Assembly: GCA_029266835.1 (NCBI GenBank)
Contig: JAQSWD010000003.1
Coordinates: 1 to 64,000, forward strand
Source: Steroidobacteraceae bacterium
GTDB lineage: Bacteria; Pseudomonadota; Gammaproteobacteria; Steroidobacterales; Steroidobacteraceae
Length of the DNA stretch: 64,000 nt
Reading direction: 5' to 3'
In this document: positions 49,911 through 60,617 of the stretch, piece by piece
Layout of the letters: the number at the start of each line of letters is the position of its first letter
Position numbering within the stretch: position 1 is the stretch's first letter
Notes under the pieces: generated by a model
The model's input: the letters and a program-made list of their open reading frames with translations, nothing else
The model's database searches: none
What the model was told of the DNA's origin: nothing
Program-made: the position numbers and the translations under genes

Positions 49911-51539
49911 GTGAATACCCTGACCGACCGGTCGAATCTCGACCATCTGCGCAAGCAGGCCAAGGATCTGCTACGTCTCTATCGCGCTGGCGATCCGGCT
50001 GCGTTCGAGCGCCTTCGCCACTTTCTGCCCGCGGCGCACGGCCGGAGCAACGACGCGATGCGCGGCCTGCAACTGCGACTGCACGACATGCAGTCGTGCA
50101 TCGCGAGGGAATACGGCTTCGCCAGCTGGAACGAACTCAAGGACGCGGTCGAGTTGCGCCGCGCGCGTGCGCAAGATGCGCATGCGCTGCGCCTCTACTG
50201 GGCGGGCCTGGTCTTCGGTGGCGACCTCACCGGCGCCGCACTGCGACCACGGCCAGTAGTCGCCGCACGCCTGCTCGCGGAAACGCCGGACCTCGTCGGC
50301 AACGATCCATGGCTGGCCTGCGCGATTGGTGACCTGGACACTGTGCGGCGCGCGGCTGATGCAGACCCTGCGTGGGTCAACCAGGCGGGTGGTCTTCTGC
50401 GCGTCGCGCCGCTCGTCGCGGTGACGCACTCATCCCTGACAAAGCTACCGCGCTTCCACGCGGGTCTCGTGGGCTGCCTGCGCCTGCTGCTGGAACGTGG
50501 CGCTGATGCCAATGGGTTCTACCTCAATCGCTGGCCGCCACACTCGCTGGAAGAGCCGGGCGAAGAACGCCTCTCTGCCTTGTACGGCGCGGCCGGAAAA
50601 CACCACGACCTCGAGATGACCCGACTACTGCTCGCGGCGGGCGCCGATGGCAATGACAACGAGTCGTTGTATCACTCCATCGACGACCCCGACACGGCAC
50701 TGCCGTGCACGCGCGCGTTGCTCGAAGCCGGCACGCGCGTCACAGGCTCCAACGCGCTCGCCAAGGTGCTGGACATGGATAATCTCGAAGGCCTGAAGCT
50801 GTTGCTGCGGTACACGCCGCATGGCGACGCCGACCTGGGGCGCATTCTGCACTGGGCTATCTACCGCGGCAGGTCGGCGGCCCACGTGCGCGCGTTGCTG
50901 GACGCCGGCGCGGATCCAAAGTCGCTGAGCCCGCACCACCAGGATGCCTTCCACCATGCCGCGGACGCCGGCCTGCCGGAAGTGATGCGGATGCTGAAAG
51001 GTGGTGGTGACACTCTCACCGAAGAGGAACAATTCGTGTCGGCCTGCGCGCGCGCCGATGAGGCAGAAGCGCGACGGCTGTTCGAGCCCGGAGTGTTTGC
51101 TAGGCTATCACCCGCGCAACTCAAACAACTGCCCAACCTGGCCATGAGCGGCCGCGACGATGCGGTGCGCCTGATGGTGGAATTGGGCTGGCCCGTCGCC
51201 ACGCGCGGCGGTGATATCGACGGATCCGCTCTCAACTGGGCGGTGTTCCGCGGCCGCCCCGAGCTCGCGGAGTTCCTGCTGGAACGTGGCGCGAGTTTCC
51301 GCGAGCCTCACGGCTACAACAGCGACGTGCTGGGCACGCTGTCCTGGGCGTCGATCAACCAGCCCCGTCATGATGGTGACTGGCCCGGGTGCGCCGCCGC
51401 CCTGCTGCGACACGGCTTGCCACCAGCGACACCCTTGCCGGAATCGCGGCAGCCGAAGCCGCACCGCATGGTGCGCATCGACGGGCGGGACATGACCTGT
51501 TCGGAAGACGTCGCGGAGATCCTGCTGGGCGGCGAGTAG
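49911..51539 (+). CDS. ankyrin repeat protein
   Basis: About 542 residues from GTG at 49911, chosen because GGAGG lies 5 nt before it; the track start 49863 has none. The N-terminus (LDHLRKQAKDLLRLYRAGDPAAFERLRH ... SCIAREYGFASWNELK) is the helical module seen before ankyrin repeats in many soil bacteria. Repeats follow from about 190 (LLLERGADANG, TRLLLAAGADGND, VRALLDAGADPKSL, LAEFLLERGASFREP). Ankyrin arrays bind proteins; role unknown. There is no signal peptide. A CTATCTAC word encodes WAIYR. Confidence 0.9.
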   Translation: MNTLTDRSNLDHLRKQAKDLLRLYRAGDPAAFERLRHFLPAAHGRSNDAMRGLQLRLHDMQSCIAREYGFASWNELKDAVELRRARAQDAHALRLYWAGLVFGGDLTGAALRPRPVVAARLLAETPDLVGNDPWLACAIGDLDTVRRAADADPAWVNQAGGLLRVAPLVAVTHSSLTKLPRFHAGLVGCLRLLLERGADANGFYLNRWPPHSLEEPGEERLSALYGAAGKHHDLEMTRLLLAAGADGNDNESLYHSIDDPDTALPCTRALLEAGTRVTGSNALAKVLDMDNLEGLKLLLRYTPHGDADLGRILHWAIYRGRSAAHVRALLDAGADPKSLSPHHQDAFHHAADAGLPEVMRMLKGGGDTLTEEEQFVSACARADEAEARRLFEPGVFARLSPAQLKQLPNLAMSGRDDAVRLMVELGWPVATRGGDIDGSALNWAVFRGRPELAEFLLERGASFREPHGYNSDVLGTLSWASINQPRHDGDWPGCAAALLRHGLPPATPLPESRQPKPHRMVRIDGRDMTCSEDVAEILLGGE

Positions 51540-51546
51540 CGGTCGC

Positions 51547-51581
51547 GCGCGGTGGCGGGAGCACGTGCCCCGCCGCCGCGC
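51547..51581. terminator. GC-rich hairpin between convergent genes
   Basis: A 13-bp stem (GCGCGGTGGCGGG / CCCGCCGCCGCGC, one G-T pair) with a 9-nt loop sits just after the ankyrin stop and just before the end of the convergent diguanylate cyclase gene. It lacks a T-tract, so it may act as a barrier for both genes rather than as a strict intrinsic terminator. Confidence 0.45.
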
Positions 51582-51588
51582 AATCGAT

Positions 51589-53397
51589 TCAGGCAACCTG
51601 GTTCCGTCCCGCGCGTTTCGCCCGGTATAGCTGCGTGTCAGCCGAATGTAGCAGCTCCGCCAGTTCTGCCGTGCCATCCCACTGCGCGACTCCGATGCTG
51701 ATCGTGATGCCGAGCCCCGGATGAATGGTCCGCCAGTCATGCGCCGCGACTTCAGTCCGCACGGCCTCGCAGAAAGCCAGCGCATCGTCACGCGTCGTCG
51801 CTGGCATTATCAACGCGAATTCCTCGCCGCCGATACGCGCCACGAGGTCCGTATGTCGCGAAATGCGGCGCATGAGCGCGGCGCTCTGTTTCAACGCCTG
51901 GTCACCCACCGGGTGACCCAGTCCGTCATTGACCACCTTGAAATGATCGAGGTCGGCGATCGCGATGCTGAGCGGCCGCCCGACGGCCAGCGCCACGTCT
52001 ATCTCGGCGGCCAGGCGCTGCATGAAGCAGCGGCGATTCGCCACGCCAGTCAGCGCGTCCTCCTGGGTCTCGCGTTCCAGCACCAGGCTGCGTTCGCGCA
52101 GCATGGTGATCAATCGTTCCTTCTCGAGGTTCGCCTTCTCGAGCTCTTCCGTGCGTTCGGTGACTCGCTCCTCGAGGCTTAAACGATAATTCTCCAGGTC
52201 TTCAAAGGCGCGCGCGTCCGCCAGCGCCACCGCCACTTGCGCACCCAGCTGACGTAACAAGTGGAGGTCCGCGGGCGCGTACACGCCGGCCTGCTGGTGC
52301 TGCACGCTCAACAGTCCCAGCACGACGCCGTCATTGACCAGCGGCACGGCGATCAATGACCCCATCTGATCCTCGGAAGCCTCCGCGCGCAGTGGCAATT
52401 CCGCAGGCGCGCTCTGCCAGTCCTTGACAAGCAAGGGCTCGGCGCGCGCCACCAGCCATCCGAACAGCCCGGCATCGATGGGCTTCTGCCGCGCGGGTAA
52501 GCGCTTGCCCTGGCGCTCGTGGACGCGCACGTCCAGCAGGCGCCTCTCGCGATCCACCAGCAACAGGTGCAGTTCGTCGAAGCGGAACAGCGCGCGCATC
52601 TCGCCCAGGATGCGCTCCGCGAGGTCGTCCACGCGGCGCGCGCCCTGCAGCGCGCGTCCGGCTTCGAACAACCTCGTCAACGGACCTCTGTCCGCCCGTA
52701 CCGGGTCGCGCTGCGTGCCGATGCTGTTGAAGCTGAGAACGAACAGCAGCATCAGTCCCGTGAACAGCGTGAATACGGCGACATTGCCGGTGTTGTACAA
52801 CACCGCCGCGAGAATGCCCGCAGGCACGAAGATGAGATCCGACAGCGCGTAGCTGGGCGTGACGATGCTGCGCACGTCGCGGCCGTCGAAGCGGAAAAAC
52901 AGGATCATCAGCCCCACGTTGACGGCCTGCGCCGCCAGCGCCATGGCGGCCAGCGGCAGGATGTCGCCCACCAGCAAACCGTTGATCGGGTGGCGCCCGC
53001 CACAGAGTAGATAGATGTGTCCGGCGGCCAGCAACATCAGCGCTGTCATGGCGGCGTTGTGCAGCGCGCGCAGCGCCGCCACCTTGATCGAGCCCTGGCT
53101 GTAACGGCGGCTGACCAGCGGCCAGGTCAGCGAAGCCATGCCGCAGATCGACGCGGCGACCGCCGGCTCGAACACCAGCAACATGCCGACTTGCGGCAGC
53201 CGTTCCATGGAGATCAGGCCCAGGCGTGGCGCGCGCAGCCCGAATTGCCAGACGAACAGGCAGGCGCCGATGCCCATCAGCGTGACCCACCAGGGTGGGA
53301 ACGCGACTCCGCCGGGCAGCGACAGCACCAGGGCGCCCAGTGCCACACCAAAGAGCAGGATGGAGTAGGCCGCCAATGCTCCGTAACGCGAGCGCAT
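51589..53397 (-). CDS. membrane diguanylate cyclase with GAF domain
   Basis: About 602 residues from MRSRYGALAAYSILLFGVAL (the track start at 53496 reads through a terminator). Six to eight N-terminal membrane helices (about 5-240) form a sensor. A GAF domain follows (about 270-415, with MGSLIAVPLVNDGVVLGLLSVQHQ), then a coiled coil (RLSLEERVTERTEELEKANLEKE) and a GGDEF domain. The active site reads ARIGGEEFAL and an RHTD I-site lies five residues before it, so it should make c-di-GMP with product inhibition. The ligand of the sensor part is unknown. Confidence 0.93.
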   Translation of the reverse strand: MRSRYGALAAYSILLFGVALGALVLSLPGGVAFPPWWVTLMGIGACLFVWQFGLRAPRLGLISMERLPQVGMLLVFEPAVAASICGMASLTWPLVSRRYSQGSIKVAALRALHNAAMTALMLLAAGHIYLLCGGRHPINGLLVGDILPLAAMALAAQAVNVGLMILFFRFDGRDVRSIVTPSYALSDLIFVPAGILAAVLYNTGNVAVFTLFTGLMLLFVLSFNSIGTQRDPVRADRGPLTRLFEAGRALQGARRVDDLAERILGEMRALFRFDELHLLLVDRERRLLDVRVHERQGKRLPARQKPIDAGLFGWLVARAEPLLVKDWQSAPAELPLRAEASEDQMGSLIAVPLVNDGVVLGLLSVQHQQAGVYAPADLHLLRQLGAQVAVALADARAFEDLENYRLSLEERVTERTEELEKANLEKERLITMLRERSLVLERETQEDALTGVANRRCFMQRLAAEIDVALAVGRPLSIAIADLDHFKVVNDGLGHPVGDQALKQSAALMRRISRHTDLVARIGGEEFALIMPATTRDDALAFCEAVRTEVAAHDWRTIHPGLGITISIGVAQWDGTAELAELLHSADTQLYRAKRAGRNQVA

Positions 53398-53422
53398 GCC
53401 ATGACTCTGGCATGCCGCGGGC

Positions 53423-53455
53423 AAAAAGAAAGGGTGGACCGATGTCCACCCTTTC
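53423..53455 (-). terminator. Rho-independent terminator of the xylanase gene
   Basis: On the minus strand a 12-bp stem GAAAGGGTGGAC / GTCCACCCTTTC with a 4-nt loop is followed by TTTTT. It lies 18 nt after the xylanase stop and separates that gene from the diguanylate cyclase downstream. Confidence 0.85.
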
Positions 53456-53473
53456 CAAGTGTGAAGAAATTGA

Positions 53474-54577
<1,104 letters not shown>

Positions 54578-54723
54578 TTAGGCAAGGTATTTTGTTCGGG
54601 AGAGCGGATTTTCCGCGTCCGTCTCCGGGTGACCTCCTTGTGTGTGTAGCCGGCATCCTGCGGCCCCGCCCGTTATCCGCGCGGAGAATTGGGGTGTCAA
54701 GCTGCGGAAAGCCGCTGGCCGCG

Positions 54724-55626
54724 TCAGACGACGCCGGGCACGGCGGGAATGTGACGTTGGAAACTTTCCATCACCACCTGGGCCGCCGGCCCCGCCAGCG
54801 CCGGCTTCACCAGCACCAGGTACAGCGGCACTTTGCGCGTGGCGCCGGCGGTGAGCGGCAGCGCGCGTAACTCGCCCGCGTGCAGGGGCTCGGCGACCAG
54901 CTGTTCGGGTAACCACGCGAAGGCGAGCCCCGCGCGCACCAGCGCCAGCGAAGCTTCAACGCTGGTCACCGTGCAGCGTGACACGCTGCCCAGCCAGCCG
55001 GAGTCGCGTGGATGCAGTCGGCCAGAATCGCGCACCACCGCCTGCGTGTGACGCTCGAGATCCGCGGCGTCGAGATCGCGTGCGTCCTTGAACAAGGCAT
55101 GCGCCGGATTCGCCACCGCGATGAAGGTGACGTCCAGCAACCAGGTGCCGAGTACGCCGGGAGGCACCTGCGTGGTGATCACCACGTCCGCCGTGCCTTC
55201 GGTGATCGCTTCCTCCGCGCCGGACAACACCGCGTCTTCGAGTTGCAGCTGCGTGTCGGCGCAGCGCGCCTGCGCTTCCGCGACAATCTCCAGCAATCGC
55301 GAGCGCGGGAATGCGGCATCCACCACCAGCCGCAGACGTGGCTCCCAGCCACGCTTCAACACCTGCGCCAGGCGTTCGACGGTTTCGAGTTCGCGCAGCA
55401 CAGAGCGCGCGCGCTTCAACAGCGTGTCGCCGTGGGCCGTGAGCACGGCACGCCGACCCTGAATCTCCAGAAGCTTCACGCCCAGCGACTCCTGCAGATT
55501 GGCGATGGCGTAACTCACCGCAGGCTGGCTGCGATGCAGGGCCGCCGCCGCCTTCGCGTAACTGCCCAGTTCCACGACGGCCGATAACACAGCCCATTGA
55601 TCTGCCGACGTCTTTGGCACCGCCAT
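54724..55626 (-). CDS. LysR-type regulator divergent from pirin
   Basis: 300 residues. The N-terminal helix-turn-helix is clear (LSAVVELGSYAKAAAALHRSQPAVSYAIANLQESLGVKLLE). The effector domain follows from about 90 (LRLVVDAAFPRSRLLEIVAEA). Length is normal. The divergent position relative to the pirin gene with an 88-nt common upstream region suggests that it controls pirin and itself. The 212-nt region between it and the xylanase holds nothing else I can name besides the xylanase leader. Confidence 0.92.
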   Translation of the reverse strand: MAVPKTSADQWAVLSAVVELGSYAKAAAALHRSQPAVSYAIANLQESLGVKLLEIQGRRAVLTAHGDTLLKRARSVLRELETVERLAQVLKRGWEPRLRLVVDAAFPRSRLLEIVAEAQARCADTQLQLEDAVLSGAEEAITEGTADVVITTQVPPGVLGTWLLDVTFIAVANPAHALFKDARDLDAADLERHTQAVVRDSGRLHPRDSGWLGSVSRCTVTSVEASLALVRAGLAFAWLPEQLVAEPLHAGELRALPLTAGATRKVPLYLVLVKPALAGPAAQVVMESFQRHIPAVPGVV

Positions 55627-55714
55627 GAATCAGGTTTCCTGATTGTTGACATCCGAATATTGCGCTTTTTTATCCGATTTGTTGAGCGGAAGATCGCGGT
55701 CCAGGAGGTTCGCC

Positions 55715-56419
55715 ATGCAACAGATTCGACGCAGCAATGAACGCGGATACGCCGACCACGGATGGCTGAAGTCATTCCACACGTTTTCGTTCGCGAATTA
55801 CTTCGACCCGGAACACGTGGAATTCGGCGCCCTGCGCGTGATCAACGAGGATCGCGTGTCTCCCGGGCAGGGTTTCGGCGCACACGGCCATCGCGACATG
55901 GAGATCATCAGCTACGTTCTCGAGGGCGCGCTGGCGCACAAGGACTCCACGGGTAGCGAGTCGACGATCCGGCCGGGCGACGTGCAGCGCATGAGCGCAG
56001 GACGTGGCGTGGTCCACAGCGAGTACAACCCTTCTACAACCTCCGGCGTGCATTTCCTGCAGATCTGGATCCAGCCGGACCAGCGCGGTATCGAGCCCAG
56101 CTACGAAGAGAAGCGCTTCGCGCCCGAGGACAAGCGCGGCAAGTTGCGCCTGATCGCCTCGCCGGATCGCGCGGAAGGATCGGTGCTCATCCACCAGGAT
56201 GCGCGCATCTACGCGGGCCTGTTCGATGGCGCGGAGACGGCGGCGTTCACCGTTCAGCCCGGCCGGCGCGTGTACCTGCACGTGGCGCGCGGCACCGTGT
56301 CCGCCAACGGCTCGGTGCTGAATGCCGGTGATGCGTTGAAATTGACGGCGGCCGGCGAGCTCAGGATCGAGCGGGGTGCGGGCGCCGAGGTGATCGTGTT
56401 CGACCTGCCGGGCGGCTAA
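55715..56419 (+). CDS. pirin family protein (YhhW-like)
   Basis: About 234 residues from the ATG at 55715, which has an excellent AGGAGG site; the track start at 55643 lies in the promoter region. The N-terminal cupin has HGWLKSFHTFSFANYFDPEHV and the metal-binding GFGAHGHRDMEIISYVLEG, with the His-x-His and Glu typical of pirins. The C-terminal cupin is shorter and lacks a clear metal site. Bacterial pirins act as quercetinases or redox-linked regulators; the activity here is not known. Its stop lies in a CTAACTAC word. Confidence 0.92.
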   Translation: MQQIRRSNERGYADHGWLKSFHTFSFANYFDPEHVEFGALRVINEDRVSPGQGFGAHGHRDMEIISYVLEGALAHKDSTGSESTIRPGDVQRMSAGRGVVHSEYNPSTTSGVHFLQIWIQPDQRGIEPSYEEKRFAPEDKRGKLRLIASPDRAEGSVLIHQDARIYAGLFDGAETAAFTVQPGRRVYLHVARGTVSANGSVLNAGDALKLTAAGELRIERGAGAEVIVFDLPGG

Positions 56420-56433
56420 CTACCCCCAGAAAG

Positions 56434-56467
56434 GAGCGCCGCCAGCCCATGACGGCTGGCGGCGCTC
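56434..56467. terminator. bidirectional terminator between pirin and the TonB receptor
   Basis: A perfect 14-bp stem GAGCGCCGCCAGCC / GGCTGGCGGCGCTC with a 6-nt loop lies between the stops of the two convergent genes. On the minus strand it is followed by CTTTCT. No long T-run on the plus strand. Confidence 0.65.
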
Positions 56468-56533
56468 GGTGATCGACAAGCGCCCGAATGCGAAAAAGTG
56501 GCGCCTCCCGAATCCATCATCGGGTCACGATCT

Positions 56534-59512
56534 TCAGAACGTGCCGCGGATACCCAGCAGCACCGCGTATCCCGGGTCGTAGAAGGCGCGGGCCGCGTTG
56601 CTGAAGGCTCCGCTGTCATTACCCCAGGTCTGGCGAATGGTTTCGCCGGTGATGTTGATCACGTTGAGCGTGATCTGGGGCGACGACGGCAGGCTTTCGA
56701 ACTTGTAGCTCGCCGACAGGTCCAGCTGGTTGGTCGCGTCCGTCCAGAAGCGGGCACCAGTGATGCCTTCCTGGTTGGTTCCGGACGAGATCTGCTCGTC
56801 GTTGTGCACGAATGACAGCCGGACGGAGGCGGGTCCATTGTCGTAATACAGCGTGGCGTTGTATGTGACCGGCGCGATACCCACCGCGACGGCCGGCTGG
56901 CCCGTCCCACCCTCGGTGCTCTGCTTCACGTTGGTGTAGTTCGCCTGAAAGCCGAATCCTTCCGTGATGAAGTTGAGAGGCTGCACCCAGGTGAGTTCGT
57001 AGCCGCGGATGTTGAGCTGGCCAGGCGCATTGATCTGACGCGTCTGGTTGACCGTTGCCAGGCCGGGTCCACCACGGGAAGTGATGGCCGTCTGCTGCGT
57101 CGGGCTCAACGTGTCGAAGGTGATGCCCAGCGGCGCGAGGCTGCTGAAGGGCACCACGGTCAGCTCACCCACCGTGAAGCCGGTGATTTGCTTCTGGAAC
57201 AGCGTGAGGCCCACGTAGCCTTCGTCGCCCGTGTACCACTCGCCGCCCAGGTCGATGTTGGTGGACAGGTAAGGAGCCAGTGTCGGGTTGCCCACGGTCA
57301 GCGCCTGCGCGGACGGATCGCTGAACTGCGCGTTCGGCAGCATGTCGCGCGGGCTGGCGCGCGTAATGGTGCGCGAGCTCGCGAAACGCAGCACGACATC
57401 GTCTCTCACCGTCAGTGCCGCGCTCATCGACGGCAGGAACTGCGAGTAGGTAGTGTCGTTGCTCGCCTGCACGATGGTGATGGTGGTGCCGTTGTTGAGC
57501 GTCACCGGGCCCGCCACGAACTGGTCGGTCTCGACGAAGCGGCCACCGAGGTTGTAGCGCAGCTCCTTGCCCAGGATTTCGCTCCTGGCATTGAACTCCA
57601 CGTAATAACCCATGGTGTCTTCTTCGATGATGCCGTTGGCGGCGCCAGTGGCCGCGCCGGTTCCTACCGGGGCATTGCGCGAATACTCGTGATAGTTGGT
57701 CGCGTCGAAGAAGGCGTCGTAGTCGACCGTGATGAACCCGGCCGGACCCGCCGTGAGGAACTGCGAAAGGTCGGCTTGCGTGACCGCCGAGCCCGCCTGG
57801 CCATTGCAGCCGGGGGCCGTACCAGGGGCGGGAATGAACGCACCGCCGCCACCGCAAACATGCTGCTGCCATTCACGGCTGTTGTCACGGCCCGAAATGC
57901 CGCGATGCATGGAGTCATAGGCCAGGCCCACCTTGATGTTCTGATCGTCGTCACCGAACGTGAAATCGAGATGCGCGCCCTCGTTGGTGACCAGCCTCTT
58001 CTCGTTCTGGATGTTCACGCGGCCGCCGCCGGCCCAGGTCCATCCCAGGTTCGGATCGTTGACGTCGGCACTCGGGGTGATGGTGACGAAATCGCCGCTG
58101 GTGTTGTCGAAGTCGGCCGTGATGCCCTGGTTCAGCGGAGTGTTGACCAGGATCGTCGGTGCTTCGCGGAAGAACCAGCTGCGGCTCTTGTTCACCGCGA
58201 GGTCCATGCGCACCGAATCATTGATCTGCCAGCGCGCGCCGGGGTTGAACCCCCAGAAATCCACCTGTTCGTCGTAGGGACGGGCCTCGAGGAACCACTG
58301 GGCATTGGCAATTGTGGCGCTGGTGACCACGTTGTTGTCGTCGACCTGCATCGCCGTCGGAATCATCGCGCCATTGCGGCCGACGAGATTGAGATCCAGG
58401 CGATTGAAGGCGCGGTGTGCCTTGGAATACAGCGTGTCGAAATACAGGTGCAGATCGTCGGTGGGGCGGTACTCGAGAGAGACCAGGCCCGAATAACGAT
58501 CGCGGTTTCCGTCGATGAAAGCCGGCCGGCCGAGGCGCGGGAACAGCGCCTGGTCGATCTGCCGCAGCGACAGGCCAGGGTTGATCTGCTGTAGATAGGC
58601 ACCGTCGATCGGCGTGCCGGCGACGAGGCCCGCACCGGCATTGACGGGCACCGCGCCCGGGATCACCCAGCCATTGCCGCCACCCACGTTGCAACCGCTG
58701 TTGGCGCCGGCTCCGGCATTCGGGCTGGTCGCGGGCGTCGTGACGGGCGGCGCGACGCCGCACTGGAAGTAGCTGAGGTTCGGATTCGTGTAACCGATGG
58801 TTTCGAAGCCGGTCGTCGTGGAGTCGGAGTCGACTCCCGCGAAACCGACCAGCACGCCGAACTTCTCTCCCGTCCAGCTTCCCATGAGCGAACCGCGCGG
58901 GCTCGTGGCCTCGCTGGCATCGCTGTAGCCGGCCTGAAGCTGGTAATTGAAATGCGTGCCCGGGTTGTCGAACGGCCGCGCGGTGCGCATGTTGACGGTA
59001 CCCGCCGCGCCGCCTTCGAGCTGGCTGGCCACCGGCGACTTGCTGACGTCGAGCCGGGTGAACAGTTCCGTCGGGAACAGATCGAGGTCGAGCTCGCGGT
59101 TCTGGCCCTGGCTGTCGACGCGGCCCGTGGAGGCCACGCCCACGGCGGCGCCGTTGATGGTGGTCTTCGTGAAATTGGTGTTCAGGCCGCGAATCGCGAT
59201 ATTGAGACCTTCACCGGTCACTTCGCGCGTCAGCTGGACGCCCGGGATGCGGTTGAGCGATTCGGCGATGTTCAGATCCGGGAACTTGCCGATGTCTTCG
59301 GCGAACACCGAATCGGAGAATCCCACGGACTCGCGCTTCGCATTCGTGGCGCTCTGCAGCGAGGCGCGATAGCCGGTCACGGTGACCTCTTCGACTTCCT
59401 CCTGGGAGCGCTCAGGTTCTTGCGCTTGCGCGGACGCGGTGGCGGTCGCCAACGCGGCGCATACCCCGGCAGCCACGAGCGAAAGCTGGAAATTCTTTGG
59501 ATGGTCAATCAT
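56534..59512 (-). CDS. TonB-dependent outer-membrane receptor
   Basis: About 992 residues from MIDHPKNFQLSLVAAGVCAALATATASAQ, which has a signal peptide and a GGGGG ribosome-binding site; the track start 92 codons earlier is spurious. The TonB box region is EEVEEVTVTGYR. The plug domain contains DIGKFPDLNIAESLNRIPGVQLTRE, GEGLNIAIRGLNTNFTKTTINGA and the LEGGAAGTVNMRTARPFD end. A 22-strand barrel follows and ends in Phe (GIRGTF). The form matches the carbohydrate/xenobiotic-type receptors abundant in Xanthomonadales-like bacteria. A GntR regulator is divergent. Confidence 0.95.
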   Translation of the reverse strand: MIDHPKNFQLSLVAAGVCAALATATASAQAQEPERSQEEVEEVTVTGYRASLQSATNAKRESVGFSDSVFAEDIGKFPDLNIAESLNRIPGVQLTREVTGEGLNIAIRGLNTNFTKTTINGAAVGVASTGRVDSQGQNRELDLDLFPTELFTRLDVSKSPVASQLEGGAAGTVNMRTARPFDNPGTHFNYQLQAGYSDASEATSPRGSLMGSWTGEKFGVLVGFAGVDSDSTTTGFETIGYTNPNLSYFQCGVAPPVTTPATSPNAGAGANSGCNVGGGNGWVIPGAVPVNAGAGLVAGTPIDGAYLQQINPGLSLRQIDQALFPRLGRPAFIDGNRDRYSGLVSLEYRPTDDLHLYFDTLYSKAHRAFNRLDLNLVGRNGAMIPTAMQVDDNNVVTSATIANAQWFLEARPYDEQVDFWGFNPGARWQINDSVRMDLAVNKSRSWFFREAPTILVNTPLNQGITADFDNTSGDFVTITPSADVNDPNLGWTWAGGGRVNIQNEKRLVTNEGAHLDFTFGDDDQNIKVGLAYDSMHRGISGRDNSREWQQHVCGGGGAFIPAPGTAPGCNGQAGSAVTQADLSQFLTAGPAGFITVDYDAFFDATNYHEYSRNAPVGTGAATGAANGIIEEDTMGYYVEFNARSEILGKELRYNLGGRFVETDQFVAGPVTLNNGTTITIVQASNDTTYSQFLPSMSAALTVRDDVVLRFASSRTITRASPRDMLPNAQFSDPSAQALTVGNPTLAPYLSTNIDLGGEWYTGDEGYVGLTLFQKQITGFTVGELTVVPFSSLAPLGITFDTLSPTQQTAITSRGGPGLATVNQTRQINAPGQLNIRGYELTWVQPLNFITEGFGFQANYTNVKQSTEGGTGQPAVAVGIAPVTYNATLYYDNGPASVRLSFVHNDEQISSGTNQEGITGARFWTDATNQLDLSASYKFESLPSSPQITLNVINITGETIRQTWGNDSGAFSNAARAFYDPGYAVLLGIRGTF

Positions 59513-59723
59513 CGGTTTGCCCCCTACGGCTGTTGAACTGAATGGGTGGCCGGTGTCCTCGAACGGACACCCGCTCTCGCAAAATTCAAAGGGGGTGGAA
59601 TCTCCGGTGCGAAATGCAGTAGCCGCGGTAAACCGCCGCCACCTCGCCGACCGGATCGATGCCCCCCACTTGGACAGCCCCAGGTCCGCAGACCCGGAGC
59701 AGTCCCGGCGAGGACCGTAACAA

Positions 59724-59758
59724 CTGGTCAGGCCAAATACAAGAATCCGCCTGACCAG
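59724..59758. promoter_or_regulatory. inverted-repeat operator candidate for the GntR regulator
   Basis: Perfect 10-bp arms CTGGTCAGGC (59724-59733) and GCCTGACCAG (59749-59758) are 15 nt apart. Each arm includes TGGTC/GACCA, the half-site of FadR-subfamily operators. The site lies in the 341-nt gap between the TonB receptor and the GntR gene, where it could control both. The rest of that gap shows only the candidate GntR promoter. Confidence 0.6.
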
Positions 59759-59840
59759 CTGGCTTGACCTGTTCAGATGGGTAGTCACCGATACCCGAAC
59801 CGTGATGCTGCGAGTGCTTGTTGCGGGCCGCCGGCCAACC

Positions 59841-59846
59841 GATACT
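59841..59846 (+). promoter_or_regulatory. candidate -10 of a leaderless GntR promoter
   Basis: GATACT, with TTGTTG 17 nt upstream (59818-59823), ends 7 nt before the ATG at 59854. No Shine-Dalgarno is present. Confidence 0.45.
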
Positions 59847-59853
59847 CCGCGCC

Positions 59854-60603
59854 ATGTCCGAACCGCGCCGCCTGTACGAGCAGATTGCCCAGAAAGTCGC
59901 CTCGGACATCGCCTCGGGGAAGTACGGGCTCGGGCAGCGGCTCCCGTCGGAACGGGAGCTGGCCCAGGTATTCAGCGTGTCGCGGCCCACGGTCCGCGAA
60001 GCCATCATCGCGCTCGAACTCGACGGGCTGGTGGAAGTACGAGTGGGCTCAGGCGTTTACGTCACGCATGAGCGGCCACCCACGGGCAAGGTGGGCGCCA
60101 AGGACATCGGGCCCTTCGAACTACTGGAGGCCCGGCGGGTGATCGAAGGCGAGGCCTGCGCCATGGCCGCGCTGCGCATCACCGATGACGAACTCCAGAA
60201 GCTGAACGATCTGCTGGCGGTGATGCGCACCGACAATCAGCACAACGAAATCCTCATGAGCGAGGAAGCCGATCGCCAGTTTCACGAGATCATCGCACTG
60301 GCTACCCAGAACACCGCCATCTACGCCTCGGTCCAGATGCTCTGGGATTCGCGCACCAGGTCCCCGCAGACCCACATGGTGGACGATCTCGTGCGCGCGC
60401 ATGGCGTGAAGCCGCCGATCGCCGAGCACGCCGCCATCGTGCGCGCACTCAAGCGGCGCGATCCGGACGCCGCCAGGTCGGCGATGCACAAGCACATCAC
60501 CCGCGTGATCGAGCGCCTGCTGGAACACACCGAGGTCAAGGAAATGCAACGCGTCCGCGAGACCGCGGCTGAAAAGCGCCGCTGGTACAGCTCGGTACGC
60601 TGA
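59854..60603 (+). CDS. FadR/GntR family transcriptional regulator
   Basis: About 249 residues from MSEPRRLYEQIAQKVASDIA. The winged helix-turn-helix (about 8-75) includes GQRLPSERELAQVFSVSRPTVREAIIALELDGLVEVR, the GntR signature. The helical FCD effector domain (about 90-225) has the metal-binding residues in EADRQFHEIIALATQN and EHAAIVRAL...MHKHI. FCD regulators respond to organic or sugar acids. It is divergent from the TonB receptor, and the inverted repeat between them is the likely operator. The nucleoside hydrolase ends 14 nt from it on the other strand. Confidence 0.93.
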   Translation: MSEPRRLYEQIAQKVASDIASGKYGLGQRLPSERELAQVFSVSRPTVREAIIALELDGLVEVRVGSGVYVTHERPPTGKVGAKDIGPFELLEARRVIEGEACAMAALRITDDELQKLNDLLAVMRTDNQHNEILMSEEADRQFHEIIALATQNTAIYASVQMLWDSRTRSPQTHMVDDLVRAHGVKPPIAEHAAIVRALKRRDPDAARSAMHKHITRVIERLLEHTEVKEMQRVRETAAEKRRWYSSVR

Positions 60604-60617
60604 GCCGCACTCCGCGG